Assembly (NCBI RefSeq): GCF_001865575.2
Contig: NZ_CP017562.2
Location: 1,550,001 to 1,614,000, forward strand
DNA length: 64,000 nt
DNA from: Paraburkholderia sprentiae WSM5005
Lineage (GTDB): Bacteria; Pseudomonadota; Gammaproteobacteria; Burkholderiales; Burkholderiaceae
Reading direction: 5' to 3'
Notes under the pieces: generated by a model
What the model was told of the DNA's origin: nothing
What the model saw: the letters and a program-made list of their open reading frames with translations, nothing else
The model's database searches: none
Made by a program: the position numbers and the translations under genes
In this document: in pieces, positions 1 to 8,448 of the stretch
Numbering within the stretch: the stretch's first letter is position 1
Layout: each line of letters opens with the position of its first letter

Positions 1-2
1 CG

Positions 3-641
3 CTCGTGATGCCGAACTTCACCACCACCCGCCCCGGGCCGGTGCTGTCGCCGTCGCAGCTCGCGTTTGCCGGCGTGTCGTCGCTGGTGTTGTACTGCGT
101 GTTCGTGTTCGTGCAGACGGTGCGCCATCGCGACTACTTCCTCGCCGGCGTGCCCGACGAAGACGTGCATGCCGAGCCGCCGAGCGCGCGGCTCGCAGCG
201 ATCAGTGGCGTGCTGTTGGTGGTGAGCCTCGTCGCGGTCGTGCTGCTCGCCAAAGTGCTGTCGCCGGTGGTGGAATCCGCGGTGCTGAGTGCGGGCGCGC
301 CGCCGGCAGTAGTCGGTATCGTGATTGCGTCGCTAGTGCTGTTGCCGGAAGCGTTTGCGGCGCTGCGCGCGGCGCGCGCCGATCGTCTGCAGACCAGCCT
401 GAACCTCGCGCTCGGCTCTTCGCTGGCGAGTATCGGCCTGACCATTCCCACCGTCGCCGGCGTGTTTCTGTACATCGGTCAGCCTATCGTGCTCGGCATC
501 GACGGCAAGGACATGGTGCTGCTCGCGCTCACGCTGGTGGTCGCCACGCTGACGCTCAGCACCGGACGCACGACGATTCTGCAAGGCGCCGTGCATCTGT
601 CGCTGTTCGCGGCCTATCTGTTTCTGTCGTTCGCGCCGTGA
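3..641 (+). CDS. chaA: Calcium/proton antiporter, C-terminal part (cut by window edge)
   Basis: This is the C-terminal 212 residues of a cation/proton exchanger of the CaCA superfamily, which would export Ca2+ (or Na+/K+) across the inner membrane in exchange for protons. The frame is open to the left edge, so the real start lies outside the window; internal GTG and ATG codons at 6 and 9 are not credible starts. Visible evidence is the pattern of hydrophobic helices, the acidic loop after the second helix, and the second alpha-repeat with the glutamate in VLLPEAFAALRAARADRLQ followed by NLALGSSLASIGLTIP. That is the typical repeat of ChaA-like exchangers. ChaA is favoured over other CaCA members on general resemblance only. 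The gene converges on the LysR gene at 677. Confidence 0.7.
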   Translation, partial: LVMPNFTTTRPGPVLSPSQLAFAGVSSLVLYCVFVFVQTVRHRDYFLAGVPDEDVHAEPPSARLAAISGVLLVVSLVAVVLLAKVLSPVVESAVLSAGAPPAVVGIVIASLVLLPEAFAALRAARADRLQTSLNLALGSSLASIGLTIPTVAGVFLYIGQPIVLGIDGKDMVLLALTLVVATLTLSTGRTTILQGAVHLSLFAAYLFLSFAP

Positions 642-676
642 CGCGATGCCGGATCCGACGCAGACCGACGGCCGCC

Positions 677-1570
677 TCACTCTTCCCAATGCTCGGCGAT
701 CCAGTCGCGGAACAGTTTCAGCTTCTGCTGATGCGCGACCGACTCCGGATACACGAAGTAATAGCGCCAGCCGGTCTTCAGCACGGTGTCGAACGGCCGC
801 ACGAGGCGCCGGGCGGCGACGTCCTCGTCGATCAGCGCGAGATCGCTGATCGCGACGCCGAAGCCCTGCGCGGCGGCGTTGGTCGCCATGTCGAGCGTAT
901 CGAAGCTCGGGCCCAGCTCCGCGTCGATCGTGCCGGCGCCCGACGCATCGGTTTGCGCCACTTTCGCGAGCCACATCTTCCAGTCGCGATGATCGCGCGT
1001 CGGATGCAGCAGCGTGTGCCGCGCAAGATCGGCGACCTGGGCGAGCGGCTTGTCCTTCAGCAGCTCGGGCGTGCAGACCGGCGTCAGACGTTCCTCGAAT
1101 AGCGACACCGTCTGCACGTCCGCACCGGGCGACGAACCGTAGATGATCGCGGCATCGAACGGCTCGCTCTGGAAATCGACGTCGTGCTGCCAGGTGGTCG
1201 TGATCTGCACATGCAGATCGGGATAGTCGGACTGGAAGCGCATGATCTTCGGCAGCATCCAACGCATTACGCAGGTCGGCACCTTGAGCGCCAAGTCGGT
1301 GCGCTGCCTCGTCAAGCGCAGCGACATTTCCTCGATCCGCGCGAAGCTCTCCTTGACGGCCGGCAGCAGCATTTCGCCCTCCGCGGTCAGCGTCAGCCCC
1401 TTTGCATGACGCTTGAACAGCGGAAATTTGTAGTACTCCTCGAGCGCGATGATCTGCCGACTGACCGCGCCTTGCGTCAGGCAAAGGTGATCGGCGGCAC
1501 GCGTGAAGCTGCGATGGCGCGCGACGGTTTCGAAAATCTGCAGCGCGTTGAGCGGCGGTAGGCGTCGCAT
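677..1570 (-). CDS. LysR-family transcriptional regulator, GcvA-like
   Basis: A 297-residue LysR-type regulator. The N-terminal winged helix-turn-helix covers about residues 5-65, with the typical ALQIFETVARHRSFTRAA and LTQGAVSRQI segments. It is followed by a linker helix and a periplasmic-binding-protein-like effector domain. The opening RRLPPLNALQIFE is characteristic of the GcvA subgroup. The gene is divergent from the ABC importer operon starting at 1888, the usual arrangement for a regulator acting on its neighbour, so control of that operon is inferred. The effector is not known; GcvA itself responds to glycine and purines, but many GcvA-like paralogues do other things. Confidence 0.9.
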   Translation of the reverse strand: MRRLPPLNALQIFETVARHRSFTRAADHLCLTQGAVSRQIIALEEYYKFPLFKRHAKGLTLTAEGEMLLPAVKESFARIEEMSLRLTRQRTDLALKVPTCVMRWMLPKIMRFQSDYPDLHVQITTTWQHDVDFQSEPFDAAIIYGSSPGADVQTVSLFEERLTPVCTPELLKDKPLAQVADLARHTLLHPTRDHRDWKMWLAKVAQTDASGAGTIDAELGPSFDTLDMATNAAAQGFGVAISDLALIDEDVAARRLVRPFDTVLKTGWRYYFVYPESVAHQQKLKLFRDWIAEHWEE

Positions 1571-1887
1571 CGGATGTCCGGATCAGAAAAAATCATCGTG
1601 GCTGGGGCAGCGGCCGCCGCCGCCGTGCCGACAAGCTCACAGCATACGCGATCGGCCCCACGCGCACGAGCCGGCGCGCGGGGGCAAACCCGCATGCTTC
1701 GGCCGCATCGCCAAACCGCTCGCCGCTGCGTTCGCGGGCGGCAAGCCATGAGCGCACCTCATGCGATCCATGCGCATATTTCGATTGTTGGGCGATTTTG
1801 GCAAACCTACAGTGCATTCACGCGCGGTCTATCCGGCAGCGGTCACGGCGAATCATGGGCAACAGGCGTTCAACAGAGGAGACCGCC
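1571..1887. promoter_or_regulatory. Divergent intergenic region between LysR gene and ABC operon
   Basis: These 317 bases hold no convincing gene. They must contain the promoters of both divergent genes. A weak sigma70-like match for the ABC operon is TTGTTG at 1785-1790, 17 bases, then TACAGT at 1808-1813. The ribosome binding site AGAGGAGA at 1874-1881 precedes ATG 1888. I could not define a LysR operator with confidence. Confidence 0.35.
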
Positions 1888-2982
1888 ATGCAGCAGATCA
1901 GACGGGGTAGAAGGCAGGCCATCAAGACCATCGGTACGGCGCTCGCGGCGTCCGCACTGCCGATGCCGTTCCTCAATCTGCGCGCGCAGGAACACAACTT
2001 CAGCGGCAAGACGCTGCGCATCCTCACGTGGTCGGACGATACCGGCACGGCCGCGCTGCGCAACATCGCCGCGACCTTCACCGCGAAGACCGGCGCCAAG
2101 GTCATCGCCGATCGCGCTGACGGCACCTCCGGCATGGTCGCCAAAGTCAAGGCGTCGGGCGATCGTCCGACCTACGACGTGATCACGCTCGCGGGCGTCG
2201 GCGCATCCGGCCTCGCCGACGCGGGCCTGCTGATGAAGCCCGATCTCGACCGCCTGCCGAATCTCAAGGAAGTCGCGCCGCCATACCGCACCGGCGCGAA
2301 CGGCTTCGGCGTAGGCTATCTGCTGTGGTCCGACGGTCTCATCTACAACACCGCGACGGTCAAGACGCCACCTTCGTCGTACGAAGCGCTGTGGGACCCG
2401 AAATACGCCGGCCGGGTATTCCTGCCGCCGCCGGAATGGGCCGAAGCGGTCGATCTCGCGATCATCGCCGCGAAGATGAACGGCGGCTCGCGGCAGAATA
2501 TCGAGCCAGGCTTCAAGAAACTCGCGCAGCTCAAAGACCACGTGATGACGCTCGGCGAAAACCCGAACCAGGTGGCCGACCTGTTCCGCACCGGTTCGCT
2601 CGATATCGGCGGCATCTATTCGCCGGCGTTTTTCCCGGACCAGATCCGCAAGCCCGACTACAAGATGGGCGTGACCTACGGGATGAAGGAAGGCTTCGCG
2701 ACGCAACTGATGTTCACGGTGATTCCGAAAGCGCATCCGGGCGACACCGACCTGATCCACGCGTTCATCAATCATTCGCTCGATGCCGGCGTGCAAGGCC
2801 GCATGGCGGCCGACGTGCTGAACGGCCCGGTCAATTCGAAAGCGATGATTCCGGCCGAAAGCCGCGCGTTCGTGCCGAGCCCGCAGCAGATCGCCGACAA
2901 AGCCGTGCTGCACGACGACAAGGCGCTCGCCGTCGTGCAGCCGGCATGGATCAAGCGCTACACCGAAATCTTCTCGGCGTAA
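1888..2982 (+). CDS. ABC transporter substrate-binding protein, PotD/family-1 type
   Basis: A 364-residue periplasmic solute-binding protein of the spermidine/putrescine (COG0687-like) class. The start ATG at 1888 is chosen over an upstream ATG at 1798 because it has a strong AGAGGAGA ribosome binding site and opens directly into a signal peptide. That signal is rich in arginines (RRGRRQAIKTIG) and then hydrophobic, ending near FLNLRAQ, so Tat export is possible. The mature part begins GKTLRILTWSDDTG, the usual first strand of this family. It is the first gene of a tight run with two permeases and an ATPase downstream, so it supplies substrate to that importer. The ligand is probably a polyamine-like or small organic cation, but no specific ligand can be read from sequence. 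Confidence 0.88.
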   Translation: MQQIRRGRRQAIKTIGTALAASALPMPFLNLRAQEHNFSGKTLRILTWSDDTGTAALRNIAATFTAKTGAKVIADRADGTSGMVAKVKASGDRPTYDVITLAGVGASGLADAGLLMKPDLDRLPNLKEVAPPYRTGANGFGVGYLLWSDGLIYNTATVKTPPSSYEALWDPKYAGRVFLPPPEWAEAVDLAIIAAKMNGGSRQNIEPGFKKLAQLKDHVMTLGENPNQVADLFRTGSLDIGGIYSPAFFPDQIRKPDYKMGVTYGMKEGFATQLMFTVIPKAHPGDTDLIHAFINHSLDAGVQGRMAADVLNGPVNSKAMIPAESRAFVPSPQQIADKAVLHDDKALAVVQPAWIKRYTEIFSA

Positions 2983-2987
2983 CCCCG

Positions 2988-3959
2988 ATGCTCGCGCGCT
3001 TCTCGCGGCGTGCCGCGATGATGCCGGACGAAGCGGCGCCGGGCGCCGCTGCACCCGCTTGCGCCGTCGCTGCGGCTGTCGTGGCGGACCCCGCTGCTGG
3101 CGCAACGACGCTCGCGAGCGCGCGCCCGTGGCTGCTGCTCGCGCCGATCCTGTTGTTTCTGGCCATACTCGGCGCGGCCGCGCTGGTCGTGCTGCGGATG
3201 AGCTTCGGCACGTCCGGCAACGAGTGGCGCGGCTTCACGCTGCAAAACTATGCGGACCTGCTCGACGGCTACTTCCTGAAGTCGTTGTGGCTCACGCTGC
3301 GGCTCGCGTTCCAGAGCATGCTGTGCGCGGTCGTGCTCGCGATTCCGGTCGCGCTCGCGATGGCGCGCACCACGTCGCGGCTCGCGCGCCGATTGCTGCT
3401 CGCGGGTGTGCTGCTGCCGCTGCTCGTCAATCTGTTGCTGCAAGGCTATGGCTGGCTCGTGATTCTCGGCCCGGCGGGTCTGCTCAATCACGCGCTGCTC
3501 GCGAGTGGACTGGTCGAGCGTCCGGTGATGTGGCTGTATCGCGAGCATGGCGTGCTGCTCGGGCTGATCCAGACCGCGTTTCCGCTCGCCGTGCTGCCGC
3601 TTTCCAGCGCGATGCGCGCGGTGTCGATCTCGTACGAGGAAGCCGCCGCGACGCTCGGTGCGACCCGCTGGCAAACACTGCGTCACGTGCTGCTGCCGCT
3701 CGCGATGCCGGGCCTCGTATCCGGCGCGCTGCTGGTGTTCGCGTATAACGCGAGCGCCTTCGCGGTGCCGCTGCTGCTCGGCGGCCGGCGCGTGCCGATG
3801 CTCGCCGTGCTGGTGCACGATCAGGTCGCGCCGCTCTTGAACTGGCCGGCCGCGTCCGCTTCCGGCGTCGTACTGATGGTCGCGACGCTCGCCGTGATGG
3901 CGTTGTCGCAGCGGCTCGTGCGCCGCACCCAACGTCTGACCGGGGAGCATCACGCATGA
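2988..3959 (+). CDS. ABC transporter permease, PotB-type
   Basis: A 323-residue inner-membrane permease of the PotB/binding-protein-dependent family. An alanine-rich cytoplasmic N-terminus of about 45 residues precedes the first membrane helix (WLLLAPILLFLAILGAAALV). The EAA loop that contacts the ATPase is seen as SYEEAAATLGATRWQTLRHVLLPLAMPG. The start ATG at 2988 lies 5 bases after the binding-protein stop. The gene overlaps the next permease by four bases (ATGA at 3956-3959), implying translational coupling. It forms the membrane channel with the product of 3956-4849. Confidence 0.9.
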   Translation: MLARFSRRAAMMPDEAAPGAAAPACAVAAAVVADPAAGATTLASARPWLLLAPILLFLAILGAAALVVLRMSFGTSGNEWRGFTLQNYADLLDGYFLKSLWLTLRLAFQSMLCAVVLAIPVALAMARTTSRLARRLLLAGVLLPLLVNLLLQGYGWLVILGPAGLLNHALLASGLVERPVMWLYREHGVLLGLIQTAFPLAVLPLSSAMRAVSISYEEAAATLGATRWQTLRHVLLPLAMPGLVSGALLVFAYNASAFAVPLLLGGRRVPMLAVLVHDQVAPLLNWPAASASGVVLMVATLAVMALSQRLVRRTQRLTGEHHA

Positions 3960-4849
3960 GCACGCCGCTGCCGAGCTCGCGCCTGCCGCGCACCGAACCT
4001 CGTTCGCCACGCGTGCCGCGCCTGCCTCGGACGATGCCCGGCCAGCTCGGCCGCGCGACCGCGCTCGCCGCCGGCGTGGTGCTGTTTGTCGCCGCGCTGC
4101 CGATCCTGACGATGATCGCGATGTCGTTCAGCGCGGCCGACACGCTCGAATTCCCACCGCACGCGTACAGCCTGCACTGGTATCGCGCGGCGTGGCACAG
4201 CTTCGTGTCACCGGACGCGACCGATACGCTGTCGATGAGCGCCGCGCTGACCACCAGCCTCGTCGTCGCGTTAGCGACGATGCTGATCGCGACGCTGGTC
4301 TCGGTGCCCGCCGCGTACGCGCTGTCGCGCTACCGTTTTCGCGGCAAGCCCGCGGTCGAGCAACTGGTCGCGCTGCCGCTCGTCTATCCGCTGGTGATGC
4401 TCGGCCTGTCGCTGCTGCTGGTGTTCAACGTGCTGCCGGTCGAGCTTGGCGTCGGCCGGCTGATCATCGCGCACGTGATTCTGGCGCTGCCGTTCACGGT
4501 GAAGAACTGCGCGGCGTCGGTCGCGTCGATCGGCCCCGAGTTCGAGGAAGCGGCGCTCGTGATGGGCGCGAGCCCCGGCCGCGCGCTCGTCGACGTGGTG
4601 TTGCCGCTGATGCGCCCCGGCATGCTCGCCGGCATGCTGTTCGCGTTCATCGTGTCGTTCAACGAGTTCACGGTGACGTTCTTCCTGTACAGCATCGACA
4701 CGATGACCCTGCCGGTGTGGCTCTATAGCCGCACCGTATCGTCGCTCGATCCGACCGTGTTCTGTTTCGCCGTGGTCATCGTCGCGATCGACTTCGCGTT
4801 GATCTGGCTGCTCGAAAAGCTGATCGGCGACGAGGGCGTCGCGCTGTGA
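3956..4849 (+). CDS. ABC transporter permease, PotC-type
   Basis: A 297-residue partner permease. After an N-terminal proline/arginine-rich tail of about 30 residues come six predicted helices. The EAA motif EFEEAALVMGASPGRALVDVVLPLMRPG lies near residue 195. PotC-type features include the AALTTSLVVALATMLIATLVSVPAAYALSRY stretch of the conserved permease fold. The start codon overlaps the stop of the upstream permease (ATGA). The ATPase gene starts 25 bases after its stop. Confidence 0.9.
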   Translation: MSTPLPSSRLPRTEPRSPRVPRLPRTMPGQLGRATALAAGVVLFVAALPILTMIAMSFSAADTLEFPPHAYSLHWYRAAWHSFVSPDATDTLSMSAALTTSLVVALATMLIATLVSVPAAYALSRYRFRGKPAVEQLVALPLVYPLVMLGLSLLLVFNVLPVELGVGRLIIAHVILALPFTVKNCAASVASIGPEFEEAALVMGASPGRALVDVVLPLMRPGMLAGMLFAFIVSFNEFTVTFFLYSIDTMTLPVWLYSRTVSSLDPTVFCFAVVIVAIDFALIWLLEKLIGDEGVAL

Positions 4850-4874
4850 ACCCGCCACCTTGCTGGAGCCTCCG

Positions 4875-5972
4875 ATGACCCATCTGACCTTGCAGGCCGT
4901 CACGCGGCGCTTCGGCACCGTGCATGCCGTCGACGACGTCGATCTGAGCGTGCCCGACGGCAAGCTGGTGTGCTTTCTCGGCCCGTCCGGCTGCGGCAAG
5001 ACCACGCTGCTGCGGATGATCGCCGGGCTCGAAACGCCGAGCTCGGGCAGCATCCATTTCGCCGGCCGCGACATCACGCGGCTGCCGGCCAACCAGCGCG
5101 ACTTCGGCATGGTGTTCCAGTCGCTCGCGCTGTTCCCGCATATGACGGTCGCGCAGAACGTCGCGTATCCGCTGAAGCTGCGCAAGGTCGCGAAAGACCG
5201 GCAAGCGCGCCGCGTCGCCGAGCTGCTCGAACTGATCCAGCTGCCGCACATGGCGAACCGGCCGGTCACGCAACTGTCGGGCGGCCAGCGCCAACGCGTC
5301 GCGATCGCGCGCGCGATCGCTTCGGAGCCGCAACTGCTTCTGCTCGACGAACCGCTGTCCGCGCTCGACGCGAAGCTGCGCGAAGCGATGCAGGTCGAAA
5401 TCCGCCTGCTACAGCAACGCCTCGGCATCACGACGATCATGGTCACGCACGACCAGCGCGAAGCGATGACGATGGCCGACGAGATCGTCGTGATGGAACA
5501 AGGCCGCATCGCGCAGGTCGGCAGGCCACTCGACATCTATCGCGATCCGGTCAGCGAGTTCGTCGCCGGCTTCATTGGCCTCGGCAACATCCTGCCGGTG
5601 CGGTACGACGGCGCGGGGCTCGTGAGCCTGCCGGGCGGACAGCGCATCGCGGTGACGCCGAATCCACGCGCGTCGCTCGCCGACGCGCGGCAGCCGGTTG
5701 CGGCCGGCGACGCGATCCGCCTGTTGATCCGTCCGGAGGACATCTGCGTGAAGGCGGCCACGGAAGCTCCGAACCCAAACCGCCTGCCCGGCACCGTCAC
5801 GTTCATTCGCGACGTCGGCGCCTCGCTCGAAGCGACGATCGATTGTGCGGGCTTCACACTGACCGCCGCGACCACGCCGCGCGAAACCCCTGGGCTCGTG
5901 CTCGGCATGCCGGTGTTCGCCGAACTGCCACCGCACGCGTGTAAGCTGATCGCCGCACGCGCCGCCCGATAG
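4875..5972 (+). CDS. ABC transporter ATP-binding protein, PotA-type
   Basis: A 365-residue ATPase powering the importer encoded by the three preceding genes. Seen in order: Walker A GPSGCGKTT near residue 37, Q-loop MVFQSLALFPH, signature LSGGQRQRVAIARA, Walker B LLLLDEPLSALDAKLRE, H-loop MVTHDQREA, and a C-terminal TOBE-like regulatory domain from about residue 240. ATG 4875 is preferred because a TGGAG ribosome binding site sits at 4864-4868; a TTG at 4860 would overlap that site. It is the only ATPase in the 1.9-8.3 kb run, so it might also serve the amino-acid permeases downstream, although those families usually use a different ATPase class. Confidence 0.92.
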   Translation: MTHLTLQAVTRRFGTVHAVDDVDLSVPDGKLVCFLGPSGCGKTTLLRMIAGLETPSSGSIHFAGRDITRLPANQRDFGMVFQSLALFPHMTVAQNVAYPLKLRKVAKDRQARRVAELLELIQLPHMANRPVTQLSGGQRQRVAIARAIASEPQLLLLDEPLSALDAKLREAMQVEIRLLQQRLGITTIMVTHDQREAMTMADEIVVMEQGRIAQVGRPLDIYRDPVSEFVAGFIGLGNILPVRYDGAGLVSLPGGQRIAVTPNPRASLADARQPVAAGDAIRLLIRPEDICVKAATEAPNPNRLPGTVTFIRDVGASLEATIDCAGFTLTAATTPRETPGLVLGMPVFAELPPHACKLIAARAAR

Positions 5973-6032
5973 CCGAACCCGTCACGCACGCTTTGCTTCA
6001 ATCACGACCGCACTACGACAGAGGAACAGATC

Positions 6033-6854
6033 ATGAACCAGCGCCCCGCTCTCCAATCGACCCGCCGCGTGTTCGCGACACTCGCCGCGACGCTCGCGAT
6101 GACGGCGCTCGGCGCGTTGTGCGCGCTGCCCTCAGCCGCGCATGCCGACGCGCTCGACGACATCGCGAAGTCCGGCACCGTGCGCATCGGCGTGTTCGAA
6201 GACTATCCGCCGTTCGGCTCGATCGGTCCGGACATGAAGCCGGTCGGCTACGACATCGACGTCGCCAATCTGATCGGCAAGGCGCTCAACGCGAAGGTCG
6301 AACTGGTGCCGGTCACGGGCGACAATCGCATGGCTTTCCTCGCCGACCACAAGGCAGACATGCTGCTGTCGGTCGGCCAGACGCCCGAGCGCGAAAAAGT
6401 GATCGACTTCTCGCAGCCCTACGCGCCGTACTATCTTGCGGTGTTCGGCCCGAAGTCGCTGCCGGTGAAGAGCGCCGCCGATCTCGCCGGCAAGTCGATC
6501 TCGGTCGCGCGCGGCACGCTCGAAGACCTGAGCGTGACGAAGATCGCGCCGCCGTCCGCGAACATCAAACGTTTCGACGATCCGAACGGCGCTATTTCGG
6601 CGTTTCTTTCTGGTCAGGTACAGTTGATGGTGGTCGGCAACGACGTCGGCGCGACGATTCTCGCGCGGCATCCGGCGAACGATCCGCAGCAGAAGTTCGC
6701 GCTGTTCAGCTCGCCCGATCACGTCGGTCTGAACAAGAACGAGCCGCGCCTGAAGGCGAAGGTCGACGAAACGATTGCCAAGGCCCGCAAGGACGGCACG
6801 ATGAACGCGATTTCGCAGAAGTGGCTGCGCGCGCCGCTGCCGGCCGATCTTTGA
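6033..6854 (+). CDS. Amino-acid ABC transporter substrate-binding protein, family 3
   Basis: A 273-residue periplasmic binding protein of solute-binding family 3 (polar amino acid type). A cleavable signal peptide ends around PSAAHADA. The mature domain starts DIAKSGTVRIGVFEDYPPFG and continues with GYDIDVANLIGKALN and the hinge segment MLLSVGQTPEREKVIDFSQPY, all diagnostic of the family. It begins 60 bases after the PotA-like gene on the same strand and is followed by two cognate permease genes. The ligand is unknown; the fold implies an amino acid or derivative. Confidence 0.9.
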   Translation: MNQRPALQSTRRVFATLAATLAMTALGALCALPSAAHADALDDIAKSGTVRIGVFEDYPPFGSIGPDMKPVGYDIDVANLIGKALNAKVELVPVTGDNRMAFLADHKADMLLSVGQTPEREKVIDFSQPYAPYYLAVFGPKSLPVKSAADLAGKSISVARGTLEDLSVTKIAPPSANIKRFDDPNGAISAFLSGQVQLMVVGNDVGATILARHPANDPQQKFALFSSPDHVGLNKNEPRLKAKVDETIAKARKDGTMNAISQKWLRAPLPADL

Positions 6855-6916
6855 ACCCTGTGGCGTGGTGCCCTGAAGGCCGCGCCCCCACCTGATCCTA
6901 CGATGGGCACGAGGCC

Positions 6917-7675
6917 ATGACTTACGCGTTCGATTTCAGCGGCTTCGGCCTCTATGCGGGGATGCTCGCGCGCGGCGCCGCCGTGACGCTCGGGCTCACT
7001 GCGGTCTCGACCCTGGCGGGCGGGCTCGTCGGTATCGCCGGCGCGAGCATTGCGGCGGCCGGCCCGAAGTGGGCACGCTGGCTGGTCGCGAGCTACGTCG
7101 AGCTGATCCGCAACACGCCGTTTCTGGTGCAGCTGTTCTTCGTATTCTTCGGCCTGCCGAGCCTCGGCATTCATATCGACGAGATCCAGGCCGCGATTCT
7201 CGCGATGACCGTCAATCTCGGCGCGTACGCGACCGAGATCGTGCGCGCCGGCATCGATTCGATTTCCCGCGGCCAGGTGCAGGCCGCGCAGGCGCTCGGG
7301 CTGCATGGGCGCCAGGTGTTCCGCCACGTCGTGCTGCCGCAGGCGCTCGCCAATGTGTTTCCCGCGCTGCTCGGCCAGGTGCTGATCGTGATGCTCGGCT
7401 CGGCCGTCGTGTCGCAGATCTCGGTGCCCGACCTGACCTATGCGGCGAACTTCATCCAGTCGCGCAACTTCCGCTCGTTCGAGAGCTACCTGATCATCAC
7501 GGCGACCTATCTGCTGATGTCGATCGCGTTGCGTCAGTTGTTGAACCGCTTCGGCCGTCGGCTGTTCGCGGGCCGCTCGGCACGTGCTCACAGCAGCGGC
7601 AACCACGGCTTGCTGCGCAACTGGCGCAGCCGCCTGATGTGGCGCGGCGCGCGCACCCTGCCGACGGAGCGCTGA
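6917..7675 (+). CDS. Amino-acid ABC transporter permease (HisM/GlnP family)
   Basis: A 252-residue permease of the polar-amino-acid HEQRo/GltJK family. Recognisable are YVELIRNTPFLVQLFFVFFGLP, GAYATEIVRAGIDSISRGQVQAAQALGL and the coupling loop FRHVVLPQALANVFPALLGQ. About 25 basic residues extend past the last helix at the C-terminus (RSARAHSSGNHGLLRNWRSR). The next permease starts three bases after its stop, so both are surely co-translated as a heterodimer. Confidence 0.9.
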   Translation: MTYAFDFSGFGLYAGMLARGAAVTLGLTAVSTLAGGLVGIAGASIAAAGPKWARWLVASYVELIRNTPFLVQLFFVFFGLPSLGIHIDEIQAAILAMTVNLGAYATEIVRAGIDSISRGQVQAAQALGLHGRQVFRHVVLPQALANVFPALLGQVLIVMLGSAVVSQISVPDLTYAANFIQSRNFRSFESYLIITATYLLMSIALRQLLNRFGRRLFAGRSARAHSSGNHGLLRNWRSRLMWRGARTLPTER

Positions 7676-7677
7676 TC

Positions 7678-8334
7678 ATGGTCGAATTCACGCTGTGGGA
7701 TATCGCCCGCAACCTGCTGCTCGCCGCGCGCTGGACCGTGCTGCTGTCGCTGATCGCGTTTGTCGGCGGCGGGATCGTCGGGCTCGTGCTGCTCGCGATG
7801 CGCGTGTCGCCGATCGCATGGCTACGGCGCATCGTCGTGCTGTACGTCGAGGTGTTTCAAGGCACACCGCTGCTGATGCAGCTCTTTCTGGCGTTCTTCG
7901 GTTTGCCGCTGCTTGGCATCGACGTGTCGCCGTGGGCCGCCGCGACCGTCACGCTGACGTTCTATACGAGCGCGTATCTGGTCGACATCTGGCGCGGCTG
8001 CGTCGAAGCGGTGCCGCGCGGTCAGTGGGCCGCGGGCGCGAGCCTCGGCATGACGTTCGGCCAGCAACTGCGCTATATCGTGTGGCCGCAGGCGCTCAAG
8101 ATCGCGGTCGCGCCGACCGTCGGTTTTCTCGTGCAGGTGGTGAAGAGCACGGCGCTCGCGTCGATCATCGGCTTCATCGAACTGACGAAGACCGGCACGA
8201 TGATCACGAATGCCGCGTTCCGGCCGTTTCCGATCTACGGCATGGTCGCGGTGATCTACTTCGCGATGTGCTTTCCGCTGACCTGGTATGCGCGCGTGCT
8301 CGAAAAGCGGCAGAAGGTGGGACAGCACCGGTAA
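7678..8334 (+). CDS. Amino-acid ABC transporter permease (HisQ/GltK family)
   Basis: A 218-residue second permease. Typical segments are YVEVFQGTPLLMQLFLAFFGLPLLG, AYLVDIWRGCVEAVPRGQWAAGASLGM and the coupling loop LRYIVWPQALKIAVAPTVGFLVQVVK. ATG 7678 is placed two bases after the preceding stop, and the first helix follows immediately. No ATPase gene follows: the next 114 bases hold nothing recognisable and the next gene is on the other strand. The operon therefore ends here without its usual GlnQ/HisP-type ATPase. Confidence 0.9.
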   Translation: MVEFTLWDIARNLLLAARWTVLLSLIAFVGGGIVGLVLLAMRVSPIAWLRRIVVLYVEVFQGTPLLMQLFLAFFGLPLLGIDVSPWAAATVTLTFYTSAYLVDIWRGCVEAVPRGQWAAGASLGMTFGQQLRYIVWPQALKIAVAPTVGFLVQVVKSTALASIIGFIELTKTGTMITNAAFRPFPIYGMVAVIYFAMCFPLTWYARVLEKRQKVGQHR

Positions 8335-8448
8335 CGTGGTGAAGTGAAGGCTGAACTAGCTCGAGCCTCAAAAACTTGTTCGCGGATTTCCGAGGGGCTG
8401 CTTGCGGACCGGACAGAGTCAACCGTCAACCGTCAACCGTTCAGCAGC

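Noticed and set aside
1870..3105. 411-codon minus-strand open frame opposite the binding protein gene
   Set aside because: A GC-rich antisense frame with arginine-rich composition; the plus-strand frame is a recognised ABC binding protein.
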